This document shows positions 1 to 7,476 of a stretch of DNA of 64,000 nt, piece after piece. Where the stretch lies: contig JAFTYU010000042.1 in the NCBI GenBank assembly GCA_017461235.1, positions 1 to 64,000 of the forward strand, written 5' to 3'. The number at the start of each line of letters is the position of its first letter. Within the stretch, counting starts at the first letter, position 1. Position numbers and translations under genes: made by a program. Source of the stretch: Clostridia bacterium. GTDB lineage: Bacteria; Bacillota; Clostridia; Oscillospirales; Acutalibacteraceae. The notes under the pieces were generated by a model, which did not search any database, had not been told where the DNA came from, and worked only from the letters and a program-made list of their open reading frames with translations.

Positions 1-2
1 AC

Positions 3-76
3 ACTCCTTCGTACTTTTTTGTTGCAGTTGGCAGACCGCAACTTCATTATATCACGAAGGAGTTTTCTTTTTGGAA
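3..76 (+). terminator. Rho-independent terminator-like hairpin at left window edge
   Basis: A long hairpin has outer arms ACTCCTTCGT and ACGAAGGAGT, an inner GTTGC/GCAAC stem, and a T-rich tail after it. It probably ends a plus-strand transcript that enters from outside the window. The gene it serves is not visible. Confidence 0.6.
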
Positions 77-101
77 TTGTTTCAGCTATATAATTTAATT
101 G

Positions 102-128
102 AACCACGCGTCTAACGCGTGGTTTTAC
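102..128. terminator. Compact palindromic hairpin, probable bidirectional terminator
   Basis: AACCACGCG and CGCGTGGTT form a 9-bp stem with a 5-nt loop (111-115), followed by TTTTA. It lies between the left-edge terminator and the minus-strand terminator of the small RNA, so it may insulate the two units. Confidence 0.5.
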
Positions 129-133
129 TATAC

Positions 134-162
134 AAAAAAGTGCGCAACCGAAGCTACGCACT
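134..162 (-). terminator. Intrinsic terminator of the minus-strand small RNA
   Basis: Reading the minus strand, AGTGCGTAGC and GTTGCGCACT pair around a UUCG tetraloop (two G-U wobbles), followed directly by six T. The high-quality stem, stable tetraloop and T-tract make the direction unambiguous. Confidence 0.75.
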
Positions 163-307
163 AAAAACACATAGCTCCAATTGTCGCCAAACAAAATTTC
201 AACAATTCTCACAAAAGCAAGTGTATGCAGAAATAGAGCATCTGTATTTTTTCCAAAAGTAAAAACACTATGCTTTAATGAGAAAATGATATGAAATTTT
301 GTTTGGC
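134..307 (-). ncRNA. Rod-like small RNA candidate with its own promoter and terminator (6S-like shape)
   Basis: On the minus strand a promoter (-35 TTGATA at 337-342, -10 TAAAAT at 314-319, 17-nt spacer) predicts a start near 307. The transcript would begin with a 16-nt arm (292-307) perfectly complementary to 186-201. Inside are further matching arms (TTCTCA with TGAGAA, AAAGCA with TGCTTT, AGTG with CACT), which give an irregular rod of about 120 nt. A 10-bp hairpin with a UUCG loop and a T-tract (134-162) ends it. No reading frame is evident. 6S RNA also has a long interrupted helix with a terminator, but this rod is short for that family and I see no large central bubble, so the family is unassigned. 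A small inverted-repeat element is the main alternative. Confidence 0.5.
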
Positions 308-313
308 AACATT

Positions 314-342
314 ATTTTATCACACTAAACAATAAATATCAA
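314..342 (-). promoter_or_regulatory. Sigma-A-type promoter for the minus-strand small RNA
   Basis: -35 TTGATA (337-342) and -10 TAAAAT (314-319) are separated by exactly 17 nt. The predicted start near 307 coincides with the first base of the long inverted-repeat arm. Confidence 0.5.
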
Positions 343-462
343 CCAGATAATATCCATACTTGAATTCCGGAGAAAAAACAGAAATTTTTAGTTTTTTATG
401 TATAACAGTATACTGAAGGAAAACCGAAAGAGAACTACCCACCACCGCTACGCGGTCCCCCT

Positions 463-533
463 CCCATTTTTGCTTCGCAAAAATGGGATGATAGGCTTCG
501 TATTACAACAACTTTATCTGTAATCGGCGAAGC
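463..533. repeat. Two adjacent intergenic hairpins of unknown role
   Basis: CCCATTTTTGC and GCAAAAATGGG (463-487) form an 11-bp palindrome with a 3-nt loop. Next to it, GCTTCG plus ATTAC (495-506) pair with GTAAT plus CGAAGC (520-533). The surrounding 360-600 region has no reading frame or other signal I recognise. The hairpins look like dispersed intergenic repeats, but no second copy was seen in this window. Confidence 0.35.
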
Positions 534-613
534 ACCTAAACTTGCCACTTTCAACTTGCAACTTATAATTGCCACGAAGTGTCTCGAAATTCCTAATTCA
601 TAATTATTTATTA

Positions 614-642
614 TTGACAGTTTTTCATCTAATTGTTATAAT
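614..642 (+). promoter_or_regulatory. Promoter of the exported PHP-domain gene
   Basis: -35 TTGACA (614-619) and -10 TATAAT (637-642), both perfect consensus with a 17-nt spacer. The GGGAGG ribosome site (652-657) lies just downstream, so the leader is very short. Confidence 0.75.
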
Positions 643-665
643 CTGTTAAAAGGGAGGAATGATGA

Positions 666-2003
666 ATGAAAAAGTCATTTTTTAAATTAATATCACTTGT
701 TATTGTTGCAACAATGCTTTTCTCTGTTTCACAGATATCAGCCTTTGCAACAGTTGTTGATTACAAAATCACAAACCCCTATGAAAGCGTTATGGCTTAC
801 ATAGGAAACGACGACAACCACTACAAAACAAACCTTCACACTCACTCTACATACAGTGATGCTGTTGTCAGCCTTGATGCTATGGTTAAAGAGCACTATA
901 ATCAGAACTTTGACGTGCTCGCTTTTGCTGACCATGGCGTTATTGGTGTTGAATGGGATCAGGAGCCTACTCTTTTACCCTTATACTACTATAACTATGC
1001 TCTTTTGAATGATCAGGCTCATCTCACAACTGATGAATATAACGCAATCACTGCAGGTACATATTCCGACGAAACCACAAGACGTACCGTTGACCGCGGA
1101 TTGCAGTGCGTACCCGGTGCTATTGAAGGTAACTACCTTGTTGCTCAGAAGAACCACATCAACGGCTACTTTATGAACGACAAATCCACCGAAGGCGTTA
1201 TGGGTACCGAAGGCGACTTCGAAACAATGATTAAAATGATTGAAGATGCCGGCGGTATCTCTCACATCAACCACCCCGGTGACTGGCTCGGTTCCGCAGG
1301 TGACGAGAGCATTGCCCGTGACCCCGGCAACGTTCACTTCTTTGCAGACCTTTTACTCAGATACAATTCCTGCTTGGGTATCGAAGTTTACAACGCTTAC
1401 GACAGACCCACAAGCAGTGACCGTATTCTCTGGGACGAACTTCTTCAGGTTGTTATCCCCGAAGGCAGAAACGTCTGGGGCTTCGGTAACAGCGATGCTC
1501 ACAACATCCCCGATATTGACACCGCATTTATGGATTTCGTTATGCCTTCATACTCTCTTGCTAATGTAAGAACTGCTATGGAAAACGGCACGTTCTTTGC
1601 AGTTTCAAGATATGAAGCAGGCGAAAGAATCGGCGAAGGTGATTCATACCCCGTTGTAACCTGCATCATCGTTGATGAGGAAGAAGACGCAATCACACTC
1701 GTTGGTAAAAACTGTGACAAAATCAACTGGATTGCCGACGGCGAAGTTATCCAGACAACTTCAAAGAGCATTAACGGCGTAGTTTCTTCAACAATCAAGC
1801 TCCGCTCACACAGTGATGAAATCAGTTGCTACGTTCGTGCAGAGCTCGAAGGTACAGGCGGTAAAACTCTTACACAGGCTTTCGTTTGCGACGACGGCAA
1901 TATGGATGAACTTATTAAAGACGGCACTCCTTCAACCACAGTTGTAAACAGCTTCATTGATATGCTTCTTGACTTCATCAAAAAGCTTCTCCACATTGCT
2001 TAA
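666..2003 (+). CDS. Exported PHP-domain metal-dependent phosphoesterase-like protein
   Basis: 445 aa. Residues 1-28 form a signal peptide (KK, hydrophobic core, AFA end). The PHP-type metal site starts with LHTHS (H58, H60) followed by FADHG near residue 90, and a late GNSDAH motif supplies further ligands. PHP domains hydrolyse phosphoesters at a multinuclear metal centre, so an extracytoplasmic phosphatase or nuclease role is likely, but the substrate cannot be read from the sequence. The C-terminal 20 residues are an amphipathic helix (FIDMLLDFIKKLL), like the tail of the secreted protein at 14601-16241. ATG at 666 is chosen because GGGAGG sits 8 nt upstream. Monocistronic, between its own promoter and terminator. 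Confidence 0.8.
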   Translation: MKKSFFKLISLVIVATMLFSVSQISAFATVVDYKITNPYESVMAYIGNDDNHYKTNLHTHSTYSDAVVSLDAMVKEHYNQNFDVLAFADHGVIGVEWDQEPTLLPLYYYNYALLNDQAHLTTDEYNAITAGTYSDETTRRTVDRGLQCVPGAIEGNYLVAQKNHINGYFMNDKSTEGVMGTEGDFETMIKMIEDAGGISHINHPGDWLGSAGDESIARDPGNVHFFADLLLRYNSCLGIEVYNAYDRPTSSDRILWDELLQVVIPEGRNVWGFGNSDAHNIPDIDTAFMDFVMPSYSLANVRTAMENGTFFAVSRYEAGERIGEGDSYPVVTCIIVDEEEDAITLVGKNCDKINWIADGEVIQTTSKSINGVVSSTIKLRSHSDEISCYVRAELEGTGGKTLTQAFVCDDGNMDELIKDGTPSTTVVNSFIDMLLDFIKKLLHIA

Positions 2004-2018
2004 TCCTAAGATAAATAT

Positions 2019-2053
2019 ACACCCCGTGACGTGAATCACGGGGTGTGTTTTTA
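2019..2053 (+). terminator. Intrinsic terminator after the PHP gene
   Basis: ACACCCCGTGA and TCACGGGGTGT form a perfect 11-bp stem with a 6-nt loop, followed by GTTTTTATTTTA. It also separates this gene from the convergent GH38-like gene. Confidence 0.85.
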
Positions 2054-2055
2054 TT

Positions 2056-4494
2056 TTATTTGATTTTTAACGTCTTGATTTCCCATCCGCGCAAGGTAAT
2101 GTTTTTACCGTCGGTAACGTTTATCTCATTACCAAGGAAATCAACCTCAGCTTTCACTTCACCTACGGATGAAACAAAACTTATATTTGCCGCTTCATCG
2201 GAGTAGTTGCAGAAACGGACTAAAATCCCGTCGTCTTCGGGGTATAAAGCGGTCATAATAACCTCACCACCGTCGGACTCAAAATCCGCAACGGCAAACT
2301 CTGTCATATCGCCGTCACCCGATGTTAAAACTTTCGCTTCTGCACCCTGAGCATACGCCATAGCCTTGCGGTGAATATCGGTGTTCGTAACATCTGAACT
2401 AAAGGGCAGAATTGCAAATTCATTCTCAAAAACGCCTTCAAGAATCCTTGTTCCGCACATATATTCATTTGAATAAATAAGGGGAATAAGCAGCTTGTTA
2501 CCCTGAACAGCCGCGCCCATACAACCCTTGTTGAAAACGGCTACGCCACGCTCTTCATCGCGCATATTCAACCAGTAGATTCCATGGTAATAGGTGGTTG
2601 AATTAAAAGATTCTTCCTGTGAAACAGGTGTATCAATAAGAATACGGTCATCAGGATACCAATATTCCTCGCATTTTCTCAAATCACCGTTCCATTCAGA
2701 TATAGAATAGGGCAAATCGCGGAACATACGGCGGTTATTTTCAAGACAGGCGTTCAACACAAGGCATAGCTTGTCTTCGTGATGATGCCCGTTAAGGGTC
2801 AAGGGAACGGGACGCCCCTGTGTAACGTCGGTTCTGCCAACAAGTTCGTTGTGCATTTCAACCTTCATCTTGCAGTCTATTCTCGCACTCTGTGAAGAAA
2901 GCTGCATTTCGAAGGTGAAGGGAATGCCGCCTATGTCACCCTTCTGAACCGCTACCGCGCTATGTTCATAGAGTTTTATGCTCCACTCGCCTTCTGAAAG
3001 AGCGTCAGCACCGTTCACCCACGCACTGAAAAGGGCTCCGTTGCCGTTATCAATAACAGAGCGATTGGTTTTCAAATCAATGATTTTTGCTATACCGTTC
3101 TCATTGAGCGTAATTTTATAGAAGGGAGTAATCAGCTCGCCTGTTGCGGCGTTATATGAACAATCGGCTGTGTTTTTCTTTTCTGCGGCTTTCAGAGTAT
3201 ATGTTTTTACGGTCAAAGGTTTCAGTTCCGCGAAAACACGAAGAATTTTTTTGCCGTCGCACTCAACAATTTCACTCTGAATATTATTGTCGCCGTCAAA
3301 AACTTCGACATCCGTTTCAACCGGTGTTTCGACCCACTCGTTAACGGCAAAAGAATGGGTGTTTATAACCATTACGCTATCTCCGTTTTTGTTCCCGAAA
3401 CGTTGTGAAAGAAATTTCAGGGACTCATTTTTAACAAACCCGGACTCCTTTAACGACGACGGAATAAACCTTCTTGAAAGGTCAAGAAGACCGCATATTG
3501 TAACGTCGTGATGCTGCGCCGCAAGAACATATTTCCACGCTTCTTCTGAATTTTGCTGAAGTGATTTTCCGCCGAGCATAACCGAAAACGCATTGAGTTT
3601 TTCACCCTGTGATGCATCAATTTCACCTTTACGACAACCGTTGAATATCTCGTTACCGCAATACCCCCAGGGCATCTGCACGTGAAAATCGTTGTCCTCG
3701 GTTTTTAATTCATCTGTGGCTTCACCATATATGCCGGGGATTTCCTCAAGCAATATGTACTGATAATTTTCCTTGTTCTGTGTGTAAGCAGTAATTTCCT
3801 CTATAGGCTGGGTAAGGTCATCGTACCTTGATGCAAGAAGGGGTTCATATTTTGAGAACATTTTTTCAAAATCTTCGAGAGAATAAAGGTCAGAATCAAC
3901 AGGCCAACGGGAAAGAATCCAGTTATCAACCGTTGTGCAGTTGTATCCCCTGCCCTGACCGTGATACGTAGGAACTGCAGGAACAGATGTGCCGTCCTTA
4001 CCTATCCAATTACCCCAAGCGCTGTCAAAAGTTTTAGGATAACCATAACCCATAACGTGAGAGCGCAATATAGCAGCATCGTATCCGCAAAGCTTAATCA
4101 TCTGCGGAGTCTGATTATTGAGTGCAAACTCTGAAATGGCATAAACTGAAGGTGTTTTATTGAAATAATGCAGATTTGTACGCACTGCATAAAGCAACTG
4201 ACGGGCATTGGATTCCTCACTGATGGTAAGAGATAACGGTTGACCGTATGTTGTCGCTCCCAGACCTACCCTGTCGGGATATTTTTCAAGAAGTTCGCCT
4301 ATCATCTCAACAATTTCAGGATCTTGTTTTGAAAACTCGTCAAATGTAAAGGATTCATAATCAAGGCCGATCTTGAGAGTAGGATATTTTTCGAGCCATT
4401 CAAACAGCTTTTTAAGGCGCGGTTTAACTACGTCACCCCACAAAACAAAACCGCCATGCTCGTACGTTAAAATATACAGCTTTTTGTCATTCAT
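2056..4494 (-). CDS. GH38-like (alpha-mannosidase-type) glycoside hydrolase
   Basis: 812 aa, no signal peptide, so cytoplasmic. The N-terminal third reads like a GH38/57-type (beta/alpha)7 barrel (opening YILTYEHGG, then SEFALNNQTPQMIKLCGYDAAILRSH in two stretches). A middle segment ending AAQHHDVT resembles the conserved helix-bundle region of GH38. The rest is beta-rich like the family C-terminal domain. The usual catalytic Asp region carries Glu (SEFA), so specificity may differ from classical alpha-mannosidase. An in-frame ATG at 4554 exists, but GGGAG lies about 8 nt before the ATG at 4494, so 4494 is preferred. With the GH92 gene at 25.8-28.0 kb it suggests use of mannose-containing glycans. 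Confidence 0.65.
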   Translation of the reverse strand: MNDKKLYILTYEHGGFVLWGDVVKPRLKKLFEWLEKYPTLKIGLDYESFTFDEFSKQDPEIVEMIGELLEKYPDRVGLGATTYGQPLSLTISEESNARQLLYAVRTNLHYFNKTPSVYAISEFALNNQTPQMIKLCGYDAAILRSHVMGYGYPKTFDSAWGNWIGKDGTSVPAVPTYHGQGRGYNCTTVDNWILSRWPVDSDLYSLEDFEKMFSKYEPLLASRYDDLTQPIEEITAYTQNKENYQYILLEEIPGIYGEATDELKTEDNDFHVQMPWGYCGNEIFNGCRKGEIDASQGEKLNAFSVMLGGKSLQQNSEEAWKYVLAAQHHDVTICGLLDLSRRFIPSSLKESGFVKNESLKFLSQRFGNKNGDSVMVINTHSFAVNEWVETPVETDVEVFDGDNNIQSEIVECDGKKILRVFAELKPLTVKTYTLKAAEKKNTADCSYNAATGELITPFYKITLNENGIAKIIDLKTNRSVIDNGNGALFSAWVNGADALSEGEWSIKLYEHSAVAVQKGDIGGIPFTFEMQLSSQSARIDCKMKVEMHNELVGRTDVTQGRPVPLTLNGHHHEDKLCLVLNACLENNRRMFRDLPYSISEWNGDLRKCEEYWYPDDRILIDTPVSQEESFNSTTYYHGIYWLNMRDEERGVAVFNKGCMGAAVQGNKLLIPLIYSNEYMCGTRILEGVFENEFAILPFSSDVTNTDIHRKAMAYAQGAEAKVLTSGDGDMTEFAVADFESDGGEVIMTALYPEDDGILVRFCNYSDEAANISFVSSVGEVKAEVDFLGNEINVTDGKNITLRGWEIKTLKIK

Positions 4495-4596
4495 AAACAC
4501 ATCTCCCATAGGATATATTACCTTGATTATAAAAAACTTATTCCCATTATTCAATTACAAAAATGCATAAAATTTAAACGACTTATTTGTGTAAAA

Positions 4597-4631
4597 AAGG
4601 AAAGCAAAAGCCCCACTCCGTCGGAATGGGG
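4597..4631 (-). terminator. Terminator of the XRE-membrane regulator gene
   Basis: On the minus strand CCCCATTCC and GGAGTGGGG pair (one wobble) around a 3-nt loop, followed by CTTTTGCTTTCC. It sits 8 nt past the stop of the regulator gene. Confidence 0.75.
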
Positions 4632-4639
4632 AGACAGCG

Positions 4640-5299
4640 TTATTGTTTTTTCAGTTTTCTGTATATATAAGAGATTAACGAACACACGGCAATAATGAGC
4701 AACGAACCCGCGGCAAAGTAAAGGGAAAGTATGAAACCGAGAAAACCCTCATCCGTGCGAAAAAACAGGTTTATCAGAAAGAATACCGAAGAAATTGCAA
4801 AGGGAAATAACCACTTGAATTTATTCCGGCAAAGACCCACAAAAACAGAAACAAGGACAGATAAAAAGAGCATCATTTCAAAAGGCTCATAATTGTTCGG
4901 AATAATGTTCGGTACAACAAAGAATATTATCATTTGCAAGCCTGATAAAACACAAAGACTAACAGATATTCTTGATTGATGTTTAAGCTTTTTCTGACTT
5001 TGCTCAATAACATTTATAATATTTTCTTCGGTTTTTCCGACAATCTCAGCTACCACGTCGGCTTCTTGAAGATTCTCGGAGTCTTTAGCTATTTTTTCGC
5101 CGATAAGAATTTCGTTTATTGAAACATCGAGTTCTTTTGACAGCGGCATTAAAAAAGACATATCCGGCAGACCTTTCCCCGTTTCCCATCGCGAAACAGC
5201 TTTGTCTGTACAACCTATTCTCTTCGCAAGTTCTTTCTGAGTTAATTTTAATTCTGTTCGTTGACTTTTTATAAATGCACCGATTTTCACAACATCCAT
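4640..5299 (-). CDS. XRE-family HTH regulator with C-terminal membrane domain
   Basis: 219 aa. Residues about 5-70 are a Cro/CI-type HTH (RTELKLTQKELAKRIG, then TDKAVSRWETGKGLP), which binds DNA. A charged linker follows. Residues about 115-215 hold four hydrophobic segments, so the DNA-binding domain is probably tethered to the membrane. Proteins of this build are common in Firmicutes and generally lack known ligands. GAGGTG spaced about 6 nt from the ATG at 5299 sets the start. An upstream ATG (5332) has no ribosome site. No operon partner is visible. Confidence 0.75.
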   Translation of the reverse strand: MDVVKIGAFIKSQRTELKLTQKELAKRIGCTDKAVSRWETGKGLPDMSFLMPLSKELDVSINEILIGEKIAKDSENLQEADVVAEIVGKTEENIINVIEQSQKKLKHQSRISVSLCVLSGLQMIIFFVVPNIIPNNYEPFEMMLFLSVLVSVFVGLCRNKFKWLFPFAISSVFFLINLFFRTDEGFLGFILSLYFAAGSLLIIAVCSLISYIYRKLKKQ

Positions 5300-5489
5300 T
5301 GTCTTCACCTCAAACAAATTATACTTTTGCAATCAGAATTTATCAACCTATGAATCGTAGAGTGCACAACTCTCTGCCATATAGGTGAGCTTTATCCACG
5401 AGACACGACGGAAACACGGTAGTTTTGAGCTGTATTTTCACCGTTAGTTGTACGTGTATTTATTTTTCAAAAATTTTTTAAAAAAAGTG

Positions 5490-5518
5490 TTGACAAATCA
5501 ATGTTTGGGTGGTATAGT
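5490..5518 (+). promoter_or_regulatory. Promoter of tRNA-Leu
   Basis: -35 TTGACA (5490-5495), 17-nt spacer, -10 TATAGT (5513-5518). The tRNA begins 12 nt after the -10 box. Confidence 0.8.
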
Positions 5519-5530
5519 ATTTAAGCACTC

Positions 5531-5614
5531 GCGAGAGTGGCGGAATCGGCAGACGCGCACGTTTGAGGGGCGTGTGGTAATCCCGTACGGGTTCAAGTCC
5601 CGTCTCTCGCACCA
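5531..5614 (+). tRNA. tRNA-Leu (anticodon GAG)
   Basis: The acceptor stem pairs GCGAGAG (5531-5537) with CTCTCGC (5604-5610), followed by encoded ACCA. The anticodon stem CACGT/GCGTG encloses TTGAGGG, giving anticodon GAG, which reads CUC/CUU leucine codons. A long variable arm and the GGTTCAAGTCC T-arm fit class II tRNA-Leu. The 3' end is the left boundary of the defence island: the last 23 nt recur at 11379-11401. Confidence 0.93.
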
Positions 5615-5768
5615 AATAAAGAACTTACACTTCAGTGTAGGTTCTTTATTTTTATGTCAGAAAACAGGTAGGGACTTGAACCCCCTCGGCGAAGCCGAAC
5701 ACAATCGGGTGTTCGCAAGTGTAACGCAGCGAATGATGGGCAGAGCCCATCAAGTCCCGTCTATCGCA
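5592..5768 (+). repeat. Left 177-bp direct repeat (attL-like) at tRNA-Leu 3' end
   Basis: Positions 5592-5768 match 11379-11555 with about four substitutions. The repeat holds the tRNA 3' end, its terminator hairpin (arms AAAGAAC and GTTCTTT, about 5617-5648), an inverted T-arm-like stretch (5670-5684), two small hairpins, and a second tRNA-like end with GTCCCGTCTATCGC (about 5754-5768). Two of the substitutions are paired, so the small hairpin is kept in both copies. Confidence 0.85.
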
Positions 5769-5770
5769 CC

Positions 5771-5812
5771 AAAAATCGACATTCTTCGAAAGAAGGATGT
5801 CGATTTTTACTT
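5771..5812. terminator. Strong hairpin just inside the left repeat
   Basis: AAAAATCGACAT and ATGTCGATTTTT form the outer stem and TTCTT/AAGGA the inner one, with a T-run. It probably insulates the island from tRNA read-through. From here to 5967 I see no gene or other clear signal. Confidence 0.65.
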
Positions 5813-5967
5813 TTTCACTATTAACTATTCACTCTTCTCTAATACTCTCGATTTTTGGTGCAGGTAAGAGGTAATAGTGAAGAGAATAAGTGAATTAAAC
5901 TTTTCTCAAAACAATAATATTTGTTATGGTTCTTTTTTTGTCAGGATTAATTCGCTATTGTCAAAGG

Positions 5968-5996
5968 TTGACAGATTTTAACTTTTAATGTATACT
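5968..5996 (+). promoter_or_regulatory. Promoter of the AIPR leader RNA
   Basis: -35 TTGACA (5968-5973) and -10 TATACT (5991-5996) with a 17-nt spacer. It predicts a start near 6002, so the AIPR mRNA would carry a leader of about 160 nt. Confidence 0.75.
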
Positions 5997-6001
5997 ATAT
6001 A

Positions 6002-6150
6002 GCGAGGTTAGTTCTCTAGCTCGGCATACACTCTGTAAGTCGTAGCGGCTCTAGTATCTGCTGAAACAGATGTAGAATACCACATTGAAATGATATATAT
6101 GTGCTCTTTTCATACGCTCTTTGTTTTGGCAGGGAGCGTATTTTTATTTT
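6002..6150 (+). ncRNA. Structured leader RNA upstream of AIPR gene, family unknown
   Basis: About 145 nt between a strong promoter and a terminator. Hand pairing gives: hairpin 6003-6023 (CGAG/CTCG plus TTAG/CTAG), hairpin 6038-6050 (AGTCG/CGGCT), hairpin 6056-6071 (ATCTG/CAGAT), a CACAT/ATGTG hairpin 6081-6103, and the terminator stem 6112-6141. The ribosome site of the AIPR gene (6152-6156) follows directly. Two roles are possible: a cis attenuator that senses infection, or a separate small RNA that inhibits the AIPR protein as in RNA antitoxin systems. It does not resemble any riboswitch I recognise. Confidence 0.6.
6112..6150 (+). terminator. Intrinsic terminator between leader RNA and AIPR ribosome site
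   Basis: ATACGCTC (6112-6119) and GAGCGTAT (6134-6141) form an 8-bp stem followed by TTTTTATTTTT. Only one base separates the T-tract from the GGAGG of the next gene, so gene expression requires read-through. Confidence 0.8.
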
Positions 6151-6163
6151 TGGAGGTCATATT

Positions 6164-7432
6164 ATGGCTATTTTTACGTTTCCTGTTAAGTCTTTTAAAA
6201 AGTTTGACGACCCTTTTAAAGACAGCTCACAAAAAACTAAGTATCGTTTTTATGTCGAAGTTCGTGATGTCCCCAAAGAACTTTTAGATTGGATGGAAAC
6301 AAATCCTAGAGAACAAAATTTAAATACTGACGTTTCACGAGAAATAAAGCAATCGCTTATTGCTAACAATCAATCTTTTCATTTGTGGAATAGGGGTATA
6401 TTGTTCTCTGTGAACTCTATTTCATACGATAATAAATCTTCTAATGTAACAATGAGTCTTACCGATGAAAGGTTACATGGAAATATTGATGGTGGGCATA
6501 CTTTGCGTATTATTACTGAATACAATAAGCAAATGGAATTATCACCAAATCAATATACAACCCAATATGTAGATTTTGAGGTAATTACAGGGCTAGATTC
6601 AACTGTTCTCCTTGCTGAAGCAAGAAACACATCTACTCAAGTAGACACCACATCAATCGAGGAATTAAAACAAAGTTTCGATTGTATAAAAAATATTATA
6701 GAAAATCATACAATATGTGGAAATAATTATTATACTCGCATTTCTTTTAAGCAAAACCAACATCATGATAATCCAAATATAAAAAACACTATCGACATAC
6801 GAGAATTTATTTCTATTATAAATATGTTCTCACCTGAATTATATGGTAAAGGAGAGGGACACCCTATCCAATCTTATACTGGTAAAGAAACGAGTTTAAA
6901 GAAATTCCTAAATATGGGGTTATCTAAGGCAGAAAGCGAAAGTAAAAGAAAAGAAAAAAGAGAGGCAGAAATTGAAAGGATGAGTAATCTCATTCCACAA
7001 ATAATTGAATTGTGGGATAAAATCGAATGTGATTTACCAAATGTTACAAAAGGAATGAACAAACGATACGGACGCAAACCATATTCAGGATATCATGAAG
7101 ATGACAAACATAATCCCATATCTGTTGGTATTTCGCTTTTCTCTAACAAATCTCTATATTATCTTGTGCCAAAGGGTTTAATGTATCCTCTCGTTGGTGC
7201 TTTTCGTGCACTAGTAAAACTAAATAAAAACACAGGTAAATATGACTGGATTGAAAATCCATTCGTTGTTTGGGACGAATTAAAAGAGAAACTAATTGAG
7301 TCCATACTTACTTCATCAACTGAACAGAACGACAACCCCAACGCTATTGGAAAATCAGTAAGTGCTTGGGATGGAGTGTATACAAAAGTATATATCTATA
7401 GTCTTGAGAAACAGGTAGGAAATCAAAATTAA
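6164..7432 (+). CDS. AIPR-family abortive phage infection protein
   Basis: 422 aa. The AIPR signature is clear: FHLWNRGI (about 72-79), GNIDGGHTLR (106-115), and AEARNTSTQVDTTS near 165-180. The AIPR family is named for abortive phage resistance, and its mechanism is poorly known. No transmembrane segment or signal peptide. GGAGG is 7 nt before the ATG at 6164; the longer frame from 6101 would begin inside the terminator and is rejected. The gene sits alone on the plus strand, preceded by a structured RNA and terminator, and converges on the restriction-modification operon. Base composition is AT-rich like the rest of the island. Confidence 0.8.
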   Translation: MAIFTFPVKSFKKFDDPFKDSSQKTKYRFYVEVRDVPKELLDWMETNPREQNLNTDVSREIKQSLIANNQSFHLWNRGILFSVNSISYDNKSSNVTMSLTDERLHGNIDGGHTLRIITEYNKQMELSPNQYTTQYVDFEVITGLDSTVLLAEARNTSTQVDTTSIEELKQSFDCIKNIIENHTICGNNYYTRISFKQNQHHDNPNIKNTIDIREFISIINMFSPELYGKGEGHPIQSYTGKETSLKKFLNMGLSKAESESKRKEKREAEIERMSNLIPQIIELWDKIECDLPNVTKGMNKRYGRKPYSGYHEDDKHNPISVGISLFSNKSLYYLVPKGLMYPLVGAFRALVKLNKNTGKYDWIENPFVVWDELKEKLIESILTSSTEQNDNPNAIGKSVSAWDGVYTKVYIYSLEKQVGNQN

Positions 7433-7438
7433 TATTTT

Positions 7439-7475
7439 AACAGGCAGTGTTCTTAAAAGAACACTGCCTGTTTTC
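7439..7475. terminator. Bidirectional terminator between AIPR and DUF262-HNH genes
   Basis: Perfect 16-nt inverted repeat (AACAGGCAGTGTTCTT at 7439-7454, its complement at 7457-7472) between two convergent genes. T-runs flank it on both strands. Confidence 0.85.
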
Positions 7476-7476
7476 C

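Noticed and set aside
186..307. Inverted repeat as an insertion sequence
   Set aside because: No transposase or target duplication; promoter and terminator fit an RNA gene better. A small non-autonomous element is not excluded.
5448..5867. 139-aa open frame across tRNA-Leu
   Set aside because: It runs through the tRNA, its terminator and the repeat; no ribosome site and no protein-like composition.
5968..6150. Leader RNA as a known riboswitch (SAM, purine, T-box, guanidine)
   Set aside because: None of the conserved core sequences of these families is present.
6101..6163. Longer N-terminus for the AIPR protein
   Set aside because: It would start inside the terminator hairpin, and GGAGG clearly serves the ATG at 6164.
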